A stretch of 64,000 bases of DNA. Origin: Fistularia commersonii. Taxonomy: Eukaryota > Chordata > Actinopteri > Syngnathiformes > Fistulariidae. Shown one piece after another: positions 27,898 to 39,838 of the stretch. The stretch lies in contig JBBMNZ010000026.1 of the NCBI GenBank assembly GCA_037954325.1, positions 4,219,501-4,283,500 of the forward strand, in the 5' to 3' direction. How positions within the stretch are numbered: position 1 is the stretch's first letter; each line of letters opens with the position of its first letter. The position numbers and the translations under genes were made by a program. A model generated the notes under the pieces. That model made no database searches and had not been told where the DNA came from. It saw only the letters and a program-made list of their open reading frames with translations.

Positions 27898-28599
27898 CAG
27901 TGGTCAAACTACGGCCCGCCGCAACAGTTTGCCCAGCCCCTGAACAATACCAGAGATGCATTATGATTTTTTTTTTTTAAATTCTGGCCACGTAATCATG
28001 ACTTGTATATGCATAAAACGTTACATTCTATTCCGTCCTGCTGCAGTCTGGGCCTCATCTGAAACCCCTCCCACCAAAAAAAAAAAATCCTGGACACATC
28101 CCTGTCAAATGACATGGAATAATGGCCAAAAGATTGGGTCAGAGAAAAATAGATTCAGAATGCAGGGTATTTAACCTGGTAGGTGTATTTAACTTGGTAG
28201 GCGTTGGTATCAGTTCGATCTCATATACTTCTTGCTTCCTGGTTTTCTCAATGAATTTGATATGAGAGAACTGCCAACAGTTGTGTCTACAAGAAGGTTA
28301 GTATTCCTTGGTCTTTTTATTTGTGGAAAAACTTGAAGAGTCATTTGGTTATTATTTATTTCATAAAGAGTGTCATTTATTTAATTAATAATATTATTAT
28401 TTATTTTCTGTTTTTTTTTTACTGTCAAGATCCCAGAAAGGGTTCATTTTTGATCACATGTGGCTTTCTGGAAAACAATAAATGTTTACATTTAGACGCC
28501 TCTGCGATCGTCACACTTTTTGTTACAAACTGACCCGGCCCCCTGTCAGAGAAGGGAAAAGTTATTTGGCCCTCGCAGGAAAAAGTTTAGGGACCCCTG
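27898..28599. mobile_element. hAT-like non-autonomous DNA transposon remnant
   Basis: The left end CAGTGGTCAAACTACGGCCC and the reverse complement of the right end (CAGGGGTCCCTAAACTTTTT, later GGCC) match the CAGGGGTC...AAACT...GGCCC termini common in vertebrate hAT elements. The interior is AT-rich, without a transposase frame. No 8-bp target duplication is evident, so one end may be eroded. Confidence 0.55.
28167..28202. repeat. 18-bp tandem duplication
   Basis: GTATTTAACCTGGTAGGT is followed directly by GTATTTAACTTGGTAGGC, with two differences. It lies inside the hAT-like remnant. Confidence 0.85.
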
Positions 28600-29000
28600 A
28601 TTTAAAATATTGTGTTTTCACTACTGCAAGTATTGCATTGTGCCTGTCTAACCTAATTTTTTCCACACATGACTGCTTGACAACACTCCTGGTACAATCC
28701 TGATCAGGATGTGCGATGAATGTTACATCACAACGTAACATTTGGTAAAACACTAGAAAATTTCCAACCGCCAAGAAGCCAGCTGGTGCCTATCATTTGA
28801 AAAACTGATATTTGATCAATTGCGTTATGATAGATTTTGTCAACTGACTTGACGCGTAACAAAATAAGGGAATACCAGGAAAATTTCCATACCGCATAAA
28901 GACAATACAGTGTGTGTGAATGTTCATTCATTCATTCATTCACTCACTAATTCTCTATTGCAGGAGTCAGCCCCAGAAGAAACTGGGCATAAGGAAGGGT

Positions 29001-29140
29001 TTAGTTCACCAACCAAGACTGATCAGTGTTAATGTTCCTGGTTCAATTCCGACTGGGGCCTTTCTGAGTGGAGTTTACATGCGCTCCCCACGTCTGCCTG
29101 GGTTTTTCTCCACGAACATTTCCTTCCACGGCCATTGTCA
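29001..29140 (+). mobile_element. Degraded V-SINE-like element
   Basis: A B-box-like CCTGGTTCAATTCCGAC is followed by GGCCTTTCTGAGTGGAGTTT, ACATGCGCTCCCC and TGCCTGGGTTTTTCTCC, the fish V-SINE-type central domain. The 3' tail is not recognisable. Confidence 0.7.
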
Positions 29141-29424
29141 TTCCTGTGAGAATGTTAGCTGTGCCCACTGCCTGACCAGGGATCGCGAGCTGCGGTTTCG
29201 AACATCAAAGATTCCCATTTAAAATGTATCCTATATTCACTTTCCACATCTGTGAATCTGTATAGTTCCATGTGAGAAAGAGCCACTGTCCTTAAGCTTT
29301 GTCTCACCCTACATTGCTACCACAGAAACTCTAACTGGGTCAATAACGCAAACACATACACTTACTCAACACAAATGTACACTTACTAAGCCACTGAGAC
29401 AAAATGTACAAACAAAATAAGATA

Positions 29425-29465
29425 ATCCTATATTAGTCCCACAAGGAGAAAATTGCATTTTATCA
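29425..29465 (-). mobile_element. Short LINE 3'-end fragment
   Basis: On the minus strand it reads ATGCAATTTTCTCCTTGTGG, then GACTAATATAGGATTATCTT. This resembles the terminal module (TGGGAnTAATAAAGnAT) of common fish non-LTR retrotransposons, with the (ATCTT)-type end. Confidence 0.45.
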
Positions 29466-30504
29466 TTGGTGCACAGATAAAAGCATACAGAGGAGTCTGT
29501 CTGAGGACACTGTGTGAATTTGTGTCCAGATACGCATTTGTGTGTTTGTTGGTATAACAGACAGGGGAAAGAAAATAAACTTAACTTTTTTTCAATATAA
29601 TCCCGTTCCATAAATCATCATCACAGGCCTTATTCCAGTTGAGGAGTTTCATCCCCCTTTTCCTCCATTCTTCTGATTCTAACATGAACTCTGCTGCCAC
29701 CGGAGTAAAATCCCAGGGAAAAGCTCAGCACAAGCCCTCTCTTTGTAAATCTGGTCCCTGACAGACACACACAAGCATGTACTTGAGCACTTGCACACAC
29801 TCCCTGTAGATCTCTCGACTCTGATGGCTTTGGTTGATGGAGGGGTCTGAGACCTGTCAAGTCAAGCCAGGCTCTCACACTCACTTCATCCCCATATCTC
29901 TTGCTCTTTTTCAACCTTTTTTTTATTCTTCCTTAAGAACAACAATGGAGAATGTGGTAACAACAACAAGGAATTTGGGGACTTTGTGAAACAGGGTTTT
30001 GGGGGGGGAGTAGAAGTGGAGACAGACACTGCAGTGGCGTTTTATACCACGCACGAGTTGACGAGGTTTAATGTGAATAATTTAGTTATCAGCTGCCAAA
30101 ATGAATCACAGTACCAGCGCGAGAAAGCGGTCCACTAAGAAGTTTAATTTATCTAGCAGTTTCCCAGATTAAAACTTAATTGTATAAAAAATAGGTCACA
30201 GTGAGACGTAACATGGTGTGTGCATTTAAATAAACACATTTGGTTTAAACATGACTGAATTTCTATTAAAATAAAAAAAAAAGAACAATTGCGCTCTCTT
30301 TATTTTTTTGATTACTACAATTCCATCTCACTCTGAAAATGTGAAATTCAATCTCCAACATTAAAGAAATCACCATCACTCCAACCCTCACTTCTAGATA
30401 TAAAGAGATAATTACATATTGTGTCAATGTTTGTGTACACATAGGAGGAAATAAAATGTGCAATGAATGAAACTGAACAAAGGGATCCACAATGCATAAG
30501 TACT

Positions 30505-30565
30505 ACAAGATTCAAGGCTCTTTGTTGGTCACATCCAAAATGGCGGTACGGCATGCAGTGAATCT
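30505..30565 (-). mobile_element. Possible LINE 3'-end fragment
   Basis: AAGATTCAAGGCTCTTTGTTGGTCACATCC resembles the reverse complement of a fish retrotransposon end (GTGACAAATAAAG...CTTGAATCTT). Too short for a family call. Confidence 0.35.
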
Positions 30566-31474
30566 CCTGAGCAGTCCTGGGCTGGCCAAGATAGGAGAAC
30601 AGAAAATAAAGCCTGTGCTCTAATATGAAATAAGAGACAAACACTGAAAAGGGTGTGTGGAAATTCGATCATGAGCTGAAGACTGAGTGTCAAAGTGTGA
30701 TCTGCATAGAAAGGCTAATTTTAGATTGTCTCTGAATAAAGAAACTATCCTCACTCACAATCTTGAGAGTAAGCAAATAATCACAGATAGAAGTGATAAT
30801 AGATAGTTATAATAATAGAAGTTATAATAGACTGAATAAGTAAGGAAATTAAACAGCTTGCCAGGCTTTATGTCAATGGCAAAACTAACTATATTCACAA
30901 AGCTTTCTCTGTGAAACAGGAATGTTGAGATTACAGACCGCCCTGTGTGGCTACAGATGTAGCTCATTAATTTCCTTAATTTTGTTGAATCAGAGCTGCT
31001 TTGCTTCCTAGTTTAACAATCCTGGAAACCTGCAACTCATCTTGATGTGGTATTCTGATTTTCATATTTTACTTACCGGTACTTACGTATTTATTTATTT
31101 AATTGTTGATTTGTGTGATTTGTTTGTGCTGATTTGTGCTCTGAACAGCTGTTACTAACTGTAGTAACATAAATACTGGTAACGACTGCATCACTGTCCA
31201 TTCCCTATTATTATCTATCCTTCTTCCTTCTACCTCCACTGCATGCATCTATAATTCAGCCAGTGATGGTGTGGGAAAATTGGCCGTATTTTCTTTTTTG
31301 GCAAAAAACTGGGAGGAGGAGATCAGAGAAAGATTGTGTTTTACATTTTTGATCACAGACACACTATTTCTTTTTCCTCTTCACTGCTTGGCTGGATATC
31401 TGCCGTTTTAGCAAGTACAGATACATGTACACCCACAGACCAAAGCATGAATGTCTTTGGAGAGGTCTTTAAAA

Positions 31475-31594
31475 GGATGGATGGATGGATGGATGGATGG
31501 ATGGATGGATGGATGGACGGACGGATGGATGGATGGATGGATGGATGGATGGATGGATGGATGGATGGATGGATGGATGGATGGATGGATGGAT
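31475..31594. repeat. (ATGG)30 tetranucleotide array
   Basis: 120 bp of GGAT/ATGG units with two adjacent GGAC variants. It produces long Trp-Met-Asp-Gly and Ile-His-Pro-Ser open frames that are not genes. It lies about 200 bp downstream, in the transcript sense, from the donor of the exon at 31796-31873. Confidence 0.95.
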
Positions 31595-31795
31595 TTTTCT
31601 TCCCCATGGATGTTTCCCCATCACAATCACTTGAAGTCCATATTGAATTCCGTGAAGTATGAGAACTAAAATCTTTCCAGTTATTTTTTCCTTTATTTTT
31701 TTAAACTACCCTCATAACAAATTGATAGACTTAAAATCATAATCACACAGGTTTTATCTAATAAAAGTGAATAAATGAAGGTGCATAAAGGTTAC

Positions 31796-31873
31796 CTTAA
31801 ATGGAAGAGACTTTTCACTGCAAGGGCTGATGGGTAGAGACTGGAGACTGCTGGCAGGACTTGTCTCTGTGCT
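31796..31873 (-). CDS. ccser1: ccser1 internal exon d (78 bp, phase 0)
   Basis: Minus-strand exon with acceptor ttgtcttttctag and donor TTTAAG|GTAACC. It encodes 26 codons including TSPASSLQSLPISPCSEKSL and ends PFK. The Ser/Pro composition and the order (LQE before, PFK at the end, acidic coiled coil after) match the CCSER1 segment containing MSPASS...SLPVSP...PFK as I recall it. Several Ser-Pro dipeptides could be phosphorylation sites; that is inference. The length is a multiple of three and both phases are 0, so it could be skipped without frame loss. A second acceptor reading (tagag) two bases in is possible but breaks the phase with the 175-bp exon. Confidence 0.87.
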
Positions 31874-33888
31874 CTAGAAAAGACAAAATTACAAATATGA
31901 GTGGAACACCGACAATAATGGGCTTTTTGCAAAATATTACATATTAAGAGTCATCTGTGATGTGTTTGGAATACTTTTATCAGGCCTCCATCAATTTAAT
32001 TTAGTTGCATACAGCATTGGAAAATAACTTCTTTCAGCAGTTTCGTGACAAACGATTTGCTACTGACTGAGGAACGCCTGCAACTACGCACATGAAACTG
32101 CTCATAACTCAAATGTAATGTTTGCACTTGGAGCCCCACAAGAAAATTGCCATTTAGTCTTATTGTATTAGAGAGGAGGCTGATATCTTGAGGGTAAATA
32201 TCTGCAAAAATCCAACAACTCCATCCAACAAATTGATCTAGGTAGGGTGAAAACTGCAACAGGCAAGAGAAAAAGGTAAGTTTTTAACTTTGGCCTGAAA
32301 TATCCCTTGAAGGTGAAGTTCATTTTGTAAATCAGAAGTTCCTATCAACTGTCAGCACTGAAGTGTGTCTGCTTGAAGACATCTGCTGCCCTCTTACAAA
32401 TCGCTCTGCATACTGACTCAGTGTGTCTGCAATTCAGATACAGGACATGTTGTATCCAATTAGGGAAAAACTCTGATGTGACTGGTATGTTTGACCTACT
32501 TTGAGATAGGAAGATAAGCCTGGTGAAAGTCACAACTTTGCACAAAGTAAAATTGGCACTACAAAAGTTTGGATGACCATTCAATGATGACCATACTATC
32601 AGAATAACAGGTGTGCTGCGGCAAAAGAGCCCTCGTATGCCATCAGTGATCAACGCCTCCGGCGGAGAAAACTGTCACGCTCACTGACATCCACAAACAC
32701 CCAGCCTCTCTCATAAGGGCTGTCTTTCAATCACTCAAACACACAAATTCTCTCTTTAAGGTCACTCCTTTCCCGAAGGCCCCGCACACAAATATCCAGA
32801 CAATTAGATGTGAAAATAATCTTTGCGGTTTAAGAATGGGGGGAAAACTGCCTGGGAGCTCTAGATGTAATGACCTACAGTGATCAAAAACAAATTGTCA
32901 GAGATGATGAATTGCCTGAGAAGGGAAAGTGGTTTTGTAGAGTGATACACCCCATTAATCACATTCATATGTCCATTAATAAAAACATGGGAAAAAAGAA
33001 TAAGGTGTGCTCTCTCACTGTAAATGAAATAGGGCTTTTCATCTGAAGGCAGCACAATTTACATCATACTGTCATGCATATCTGTCAGTTCTTTGGCAAC
33101 CAGTGCGAATGGTTAGAACTGGTGGAAAAGGCTCTTCGTAGAAATACCACACGCTAAACCTTAACTCAAATTGATGTGTAGCACTTTAACAATGTTAGCA
33201 ATAAATTATACTTTTGAACTTTGGGTATAAATTATACAACCTATCATTACCCACAACGTTTTACTTGAAGGAGCAAGATCCAACTCATGCCACTGAAAAA
33301 TCATGGATGTCACTGGGAAATAGTGTAGCTATGATCCCTACACAACTGTGATAAATGTGATACGCAATATTAACACCTACTTGGACATTTGACTTAAGAA
33401 ATGTTCCCTCTTGCAATCAACTAAATGACCTGGTGACAGAGAAATGTATAGATTGCAGATGGGCTCGACTGCCAAGTGAATATGCAAATACGCACGACAA
33501 CAGAACACAGAATATAACCTGCAACACAACAACTCACATTCCATCTCATCCAAAGTAGTTATACCAACCTTGAAGATCATGTTGCACAAGGAAAATGCTT
33601 CTGTGTGATTCGAAAGCGCGGTCTATCTTCTAAGAGCTATCCTCTTTGCATATCACATAAAACTGATATGAAAAAAGATTCCCATAACTTGTGGAATTTT
33701 AAATTTAGGTTTAATTTTATGGCAGGGGTGTTTACACTGCCATAAAGATATCATTTGACATCAATTTTTTCATTTACTGTTGACATCCACAGGAGAGTAT
33801 TACAATATAATTAGCATTGTGAATCAAACACTTCCTTGCAAATTCATAAAATGCTCAGATAGGTTGAAGTAATCAAAAACCTCTCTCA

Positions 33889-33926
33889 TATCATGGAAAA
33901 GTTATCGTATCATGGAAAAATTATCG
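33889..33926. repeat. 19-bp tandem duplication
   Basis: TATCATGGAAAAGTTATCG is followed by TATCATGGAAAAATTATCG, with one difference. Confidence 0.88.
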
Positions 33927-33974
33927 TAAATTCTCGCTACAGATAATATGTACAAGTCAGTTCAGCTTTCCAGT

Positions 33975-34165
33975 CTATGGTAAATGGGCTGTATTTACGA
34001 TGAGCCCCTTCACCATAATTGCGCTTGAAGTGGGTCACAATATTGAAGTGTTCACTGATCTACTTGGATATTTATACACAAACATACACTAATGGCAGAG
34101 GCTGCGTTGCGAGGTGCCAACATGCTCATCAAAAACAATTTTGAGTTTAGTTTCCAACTTGGTGA
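33975..34165 (+). repeat. Second, degraded copy of the TATAGCGC-type fish repeat
   Basis: It starts CTATGGTAAATGGGCTGTAT and contains TAATGGCAGAGGCTGCGTTG, then CGAGGTGCCAACATGCTCAT. These match the middle modules of the 27540-27800 element. The TATAGCGC motif itself has decayed. Confidence 0.55.
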
Positions 34166-35610
34166 CATTTCAAACACGATTCTGAAGATATCAGAGATGA
34201 ACAAGTAAAAGTGATTCCGTGAGGGCCGTTCCACAACCTCAGATATGCCAATTTCTATGATTACACTCTAAATTGAGCCATTTGGCATAATGTGGTCTTT
34301 TACTTTTGACACTTGAATGACATTTTACTCGAATTTCAAGAATTTCAAGATCCCACATATCTTTCCAGCATCAAATATAAAGTCTTAGTTAAGCTGTAGC
34401 GACTTTGCACAACTAATTGCATCAATATGTGCAACAACCTGTCACTATAGTACAAAGGAGTGAAGGCATTTGACTGAGTTCAGTCAAATAAATACAAACC
34501 CCATTCATCCTACAAAGGAAACCAACTTCACCCTTTGTAAGAACGAGCTCTTTCATTGGGTCAACACCGAAATCTTGGGACCAAGATGAGGCTTTTGAGC
34601 AAGAAAAGGGCTGGAACATTAATCAAGAAAAAGCTCAATGTCAATTCAAAGTTTCTGTTGTTGTTCCGGGCTTGCTTAACTTCAGTCTATCTCTTTGCCC
34701 CCAAGAAACTTAAACGCATGACATCATACGTCTACCTCCAATTGTTGTGTGTTGTATTACATTTCCTCATGCGAGGCAACTAAATTGGTGAGTTAATGAA
34801 CCAACCAAAGAAAAAAAAAATGGCAAACACTTCCTCTTTATACATTCATGTTCTGCCGTTGTTTACCCCACCCCCTTTGTGTGCTCCTTTTGGTCTCCAT
34901 ACACTAATTATTATGTTATCATTTTCTTTCTTTCATTTGATATTTCTGTATCTAAGTCCTAGGAGGGAAAAAAAAAAACCCACAGTAAAAAGAGTTGGAA
35001 AAAGCCATGAGCCTCTGTGGAAAGTAATTCACTGATAGCTTCCCAGAGCTACCTTTGATCATAGCTTAGAGGTACTAATGGTGGACTGTTATAGCGAGGC
35101 CAGTCAGCCTTTTAGATATATTTGCACGTCTGGGCTTGCTAGCGTGGGTCTGTATATTATTAGCATATGTGTTATGTTTGTTAAGGGTCAGTCAGTAGAT
35201 GACAGAAAAACGACAGCCACAGAGTGCTAATGCATGTTCTTAAAGCCAAACTTACCGCCGTACTACGGGAATGACTCTTTGGTATGTAAATGTGTCGCGC
35301 ATTTTTGAAAAATAATGGAAAGCGCGTTTATGTAAGTATGGGCATGGTCATTATGAAACTGAACAAAATACACAACGCCATCAAAAACAAGTTTCCAACC
35401 ACTATTATGAGTGTTGCTGTTCTCTGGAGACATTAAAATTAGATAGCTAATAAAATAATAACCTGCATAAACAAATGGCAAAGTTAATGTAGCTCACATT
35501 CTGCTCTTTATTACTGAGCATTTTGTCAAAAAATAAAATTTACTGCAAAATTATAGAACACATATATTATATAATGTGTGTATTTTGTGTGTGTGTGTGT
35601 ATACTGTATG

Positions 35611-36145
35611 TACCGTCAATTCCGGCATTTAAGACGCTACTTTTTTCACACTCTTTGAGAACAGCTTTTAGAACATTGTAGCTAATTTATGACAATTACG
35701 GTAGCTTCCTTCCACCCACACCATCACAGTGGACATATGAAACTTTCGGCAAACCCACTCGCATTTACGATAATTCTTCAGATCTGCCGTTTTGCACTTA
35801 TTTGCACACACCCCCATCATGAAAAAGATGCGTAGAAATGCGTTTTATGGCTATTGAAGAAGGAAATAGAGCTCCTGCATGCAAGTTAGGCATCTGTTCT
35901 GAAAAAAACATTTTCCTTACGTGCGGGTAGTTGCAGATGTAACTGGTATTTATTTAAGTAAAAGTTTTCAAAAAAAAAAAAACTTTCCTGTAACATCTTG
36001 CTGCGTTAATATCTCATGTTTAAATGGGGACACCTGCGGCTTATAAACAAATGCAGTTTATTTATGTACAATTCCTTCTTTCTTTTGAAAATTAGTGGGT
36101 GCGGCCAATACAATGGTGTGCTCTACAGTCCGGAATTTACAGTGT
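35611..36145. mobile_element. Non-autonomous element with ACCGTAATTTCCGG-type ends
   Basis: The left end TACCGTCAATTCCGGCATTT, then AAGACGCTAC, mirrors the right end GTCCGGAATTTACAGTGTA. The body has TGCGGCTTATAAACAAATGC, TTTATGTACA and GTGGGTGCGGCC, sequence seen in an abundant fish element whose ends read CCGTAATTTCCGGACTATAAG. About 535 bp, with no transposase. A different-bodied copy is at 53261-53557. Confidence 0.72.
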
Positions 36146-36579
36146 ACATATGTATATAATTAAATCTAATTAAAATTTTAATTCTGAGGTGAGCCGGGAC
36201 AAAATTAAAAGAAATTCAGGACTATACATTGCATTTGCAACACAACTCCTTGTTTTTAGACTTCCACCTAAGGGAGCAACTGTAACATGTCAGTGATGTA
36301 TTAGGTGACCATTAGTGCTGATGACAGCAATAATGGTGTGCATGAATTTTACTGGTTTGCAAACAGTCGCAGGGGTGACGTGATCACCATGGGGCAAAAT
36401 TTGACTTTTAACAGGTTTCTGCATTTATTTTGAAGAGGAAACAGGGGAATTGGGACCAATCTGGATTTTCTTCCCCTGGCTGCACCCTTAGTTTTACAGG
36501 CGATGTCTAGCAAGCCATGAGGGATAGGGCTATACATCTAGAATTAGGTCCACCGCCTTTTGGTGAATAGACAAAGTCT

Positions 36580-36621
36580 ATGCATGCGTGCATGCATGTG
36601 TGCATGCATGCATGTGCGTGT
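36580..36621. repeat. Alternating TGCA/TGCG tract
   Basis: TGCATGCGTGCATGCATGTG and the following bases form an alternating purine-pyrimidine run with Z-DNA potential. Confidence 0.85.
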
Positions 36622-37055
36622 CTATGAAATTTGAATTTGAATGAAGACATGAAGAACATTTCATCCCATTAAGGAATCTGATTAGATTAATGAAACAACA
36701 CGATTAAGACAGCCATATAAAGCACAAAATCGCCCACTTTAGACTTGATTTCATGGAGCTGAAATTGAGCTAATTAAACAGGAAGTGAAGAATTTTGAAA
36801 GAGAAACACTGCACTTTAGTTCCAGATTCAGTTGCTGCATATTGTTTCCAAACCTCTTAGCCTCTTTGCTTTAATACAATTTATTGCAGTCATATCTTAA
36901 TCAGCAGATCATTTCTCTTGGTAGTACAAGAGGATTAAAATGAATTTCAGCCTTTGTTTTTTCATGTGGTAAGAGTCAATTAAAGAGTAAATTATCATCT
37001 TACTTATCAAAAACGTAATTTGTCTAGGAAATCATGGTAAAACTTGACAATGTGC

Positions 37056-37058
<3 letters not shown>

Positions 37059-37124
<66 letters not shown>
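37059..37124. repeat. (GT)33 microsatellite next to a ccser1 donor site
   Basis: 66 bp of perfect GT, or (AC)33 in the ccser1 transcript sense. It begins at intron position +11 after the exon at 37135-37309. Confidence 0.96.
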
Positions 37125-37125
<1 letters not shown>

Positions 37126-37134
37126 CAATCCCAC

Positions 37135-37309
37135 CTCCTGCAGTGTCCGTCTCAGTCTCAAAAGGAGGGTTTTAACAGAAGCACAGTCTTGCTGCATCAG
37201 TCTGAATGGCAGGGTCTCCAGCCCTGGAAGTAAAAGTTCATCTTCTCTCCCCAAACCAAGACCTGTGCTCCAATCTGCAGGTAGCAGGCTCGTCGGGCGG
37301 ATCGGCTCC
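37135..37309 (-). CDS. ccser1: ccser1 internal exon c (175 bp, phase 2 to 0)
   Basis: Minus-strand exon with acceptor caatttctcccccag and donor GAG|GTGGGA. One base completes an Arg codon from the previous exon, then 58 codons follow. Key stretches are LLPADW, then ETLPFRLMQQDC, then ASVKTLLLRLRRTLQE, which is probably helical. An ADW followed by LPFRLM-QDC--VKTLLL---R-LQE is the best conserved segment of CCSER1 that I remember. The residues before it are more divergent and contain a Gly/Leu-rich linker. An AC microsatellite of about 33 units begins 11 nt downstream of its 5' splice site. Without splicing the frame runs into a Thr-His repeat, which is not coding. Confidence 0.9.
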
Positions 37310-39773
37310 CTGGGGGAGAAATTGAATGAAAGAATGGGAAAACAGAATAAAAGGTTTCAATGCTATGAGTCTGTGTGAAAACTTCGTCATCGACCTTGTC
37401 TGAAGTGCTGCCAGCTGCCTGGCAGACAGTGAGGATTCTAATCTTGGTGGTCATTGATGGTGGATATAGGATACAGGATATATTGCACCGTTATGTCCAT
37501 ATGAAGATGAATAGAATGACCAAAAGATGAAGTGCAGGATATCATGTCAGACCAATTCATGCACAAATTCTGTTCCAACAAATAACTCATGGGCACACTG
37601 AACAATAATTCTTGAAAATAGCATGATAAAGGGAACCCATGGATTGCAGTACTACGGTCCTCTCTAAGTCATAAAAAGGCTTTGTAGACAGCGGTGTAAA
37701 ACATTTACTAAGGAAATAAAAACAAAACTACCTTAATCTATCCTATGACAAACACTAATTAGAATAAACAGTTTAAATGAGAATGGAAGTACTAGATAAT
37801 GACTCTCGAATTACATAATTCGATTTGAATTTGGATTTCAAGGCAACAATTTGTCTGAGTGTCAACATAACTTTTTGTTGCAAATAGATGGTGTTTGCAT
37901 GAATAAGCCACTGGATTGATGTGCCGAAATCCACACCCCAAAAATGGACTCACTAGTCTCATTGGAGTATAACCAATATAAATTACATGAAAGTCAGGTC
38001 TAGCAAATCCAGTTTGCATCTCATCTTTGTGTAATCTCAAAAACACATTAACATTTTAAGTAACAAAACAGGGCTTCTGGGTGCATCCTTGCTTCCCTCT
38101 CACAGCATCTTATTCTCTTTGTTATGCTACCGCCAGTCTCATGCTTGCGGTCAGTTAGAGAAACACTACAGGCTGTGTTAGTCTGTTTATAAAAAATCAT
38201 AATATTATGTTAATCATGTTGTCACATTTCCCATCGCTAATGCGATACAAGCCAGATTTAGCCTTGTGTTGCACAGGTTGCTTCATCAACTCCAACCAAA
38301 GACGGCAACAAGTAAGCAAATTTACCAGCAGCTTTGTCTTGTTTTTAAAGTGCTTTTCCTCCCAAGCAAAGCGAGCAGGCGGGGGTGGAGTTAAGGAAAC
38401 AGTAGAAAAATCATGACCCCACTTGTAATTCAGACAGTTGAAAGCGAGAAATCATTGACATTGATGTTCGATCTAGCATCGAAATGGTGACATCCTCCAT
38501 TCGACGCGCAAGTGCACAAACGCGCGTATTAGCAGATGAAACGCCATCTTCTAATTCTATCTCATCATTAACCTCTCAGAGGGGTATTTCACTCTCGGGG
38601 GTTTTGATTCATTATATTCCAGCCCAGCATTCCTGTCCCCTGAGTCCTTATCATATCAAGGATAGAAATTTTGGTGTTTTATTTTATTATTGCTCTGCAG
38701 AAAACAATGTGTGTCTGTGGTTCCTACTGTGAAGTGTGTGTCAGTGATCTCCCGGCTGAAGTGCTGCATATCAAATACCTTTTTAATTAACAAAGCTTTC
38801 AAGTTGAAGTGCAGCCGACCTCCTGACAGATAGTGAAGATGAAATCTCTCTAAAAAAAGGCAAGTTCATAAGTCAGTGGGAATTGATTTCTTCTCCCTTC
38901 GCACAGCCGTGACACTTTAGTAAGGCTCGGCACACATGAACATAAACAAATGGGGGGGGATCAACACAGGCTTTGCTGTGATTAACTATACCATTCAACA
39001 ACTTTAGCCAATGAAAAGTCAGCAGGTCTTCGAGCATTATTTGGTTCTCTGCACAGCTCTTTATTCTAATCCCAACCAATTTATTATGTTAGAAGATAAA
39101 CACTGGGGAAACTGTCAGCTTGCATAGGGATTTGTGTCTACTTCTGATTTTGATTTTATCAATTAAAAACAATGTAAATGGAAATTCATTGGTGAAAACT
39201 ACCAATTCCAAGTAACTACTGCAATGATGGGACCAAAGGTTGTATCCTTGTTGTGAGCCCTGGTTCAGGCTAAACATTTAATAACTCAACCACCAAATTG
39301 CAAACTGAAGCTTTGTACCCATCAATTTTCCATGGCTAGGCTTCGGATGTGAAACACTGAATTGTGACACATTTGAGACACTTGCTCACTTTGTCTGACT
39401 AATGTTACATACCGGTAACCAATATTTTTTCCGCTGCTCTAAAACAGCAGTTGCCAGAGGCAGCACAGAGCAACGGCCTGTGTGGGCTATGGTTTCGTAG
39501 CAGTGAAGAAGAATCGATTTCCTGGATACAACATTAGTCAGAGATAACAAAGCTAACTGGGAAGTTGCAGGGTTTAAGAGCTAATAAATTACTTGTTATC
39601 AGATTTGTGTGAAAAAATTTGCATGCTTACAGATACAATACTGCATTTTAAGTTAGTATCTAAGGCATGTAAAGAACAACAATACAAAGAGCCAGACAAC
39701 AGGTTGTATTTGAAACCTTTTGCCCTCACTTTTGGGAAGCTGTCTTGCTATTACAAGTATGCCTTTGCTATAC

Positions 39774-39776
39774 ACG

Positions 39777-39836
<60 letters not shown>

Positions 39837-39838
39837 TG
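39774..39838. repeat. (TGCG)16 microsatellite
   Basis: About 65 bp of CGTG units, GC-rich and strictly alternating purine-pyrimidine, one of the most favourable Z-DNA sequences. It yields an Arg-Ala-Cys-Val repeat frame that is not coding. Confidence 0.95.

Larger units (their letters stand above)
21209..31795 (-). other. ccser1 intron between exons d and e
   Basis: 10.6-kb intron with donor GTAACC and acceptor ctttcttttcag. It contains the elements listed separately at 21425-21710, 24290-24470, 27540-27800, 27898-28599 and 29001-29140. The remaining sequence is AT-rich with no gene that I recognise. Short splice-like sites, for example near 23757-23810, were rejected because exons d and e already join in frame. 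Confidence 0.8.
31874..37134 (-). other. ccser1 intron between exons c and d
   Basis: 5.26-kb intron starting GTGGGATTGAACAC then (AC)33, and ending ttgtcttttctag. It contains the repeat copy at 33975-34165 and the TTCCGG-ended element at 35611-36145. A TAAT-rich block at 36640-36790 could be regulatory. Nothing else is recognised. Confidence 0.82.

Noticed and set aside
31336..31662. Open frames rich in Trp-Met-Asp-Gly or Ile-His-Pro-Ser
   Set aside because: They are translations of the ATGG array, open in every frame because the repeat has no stop.
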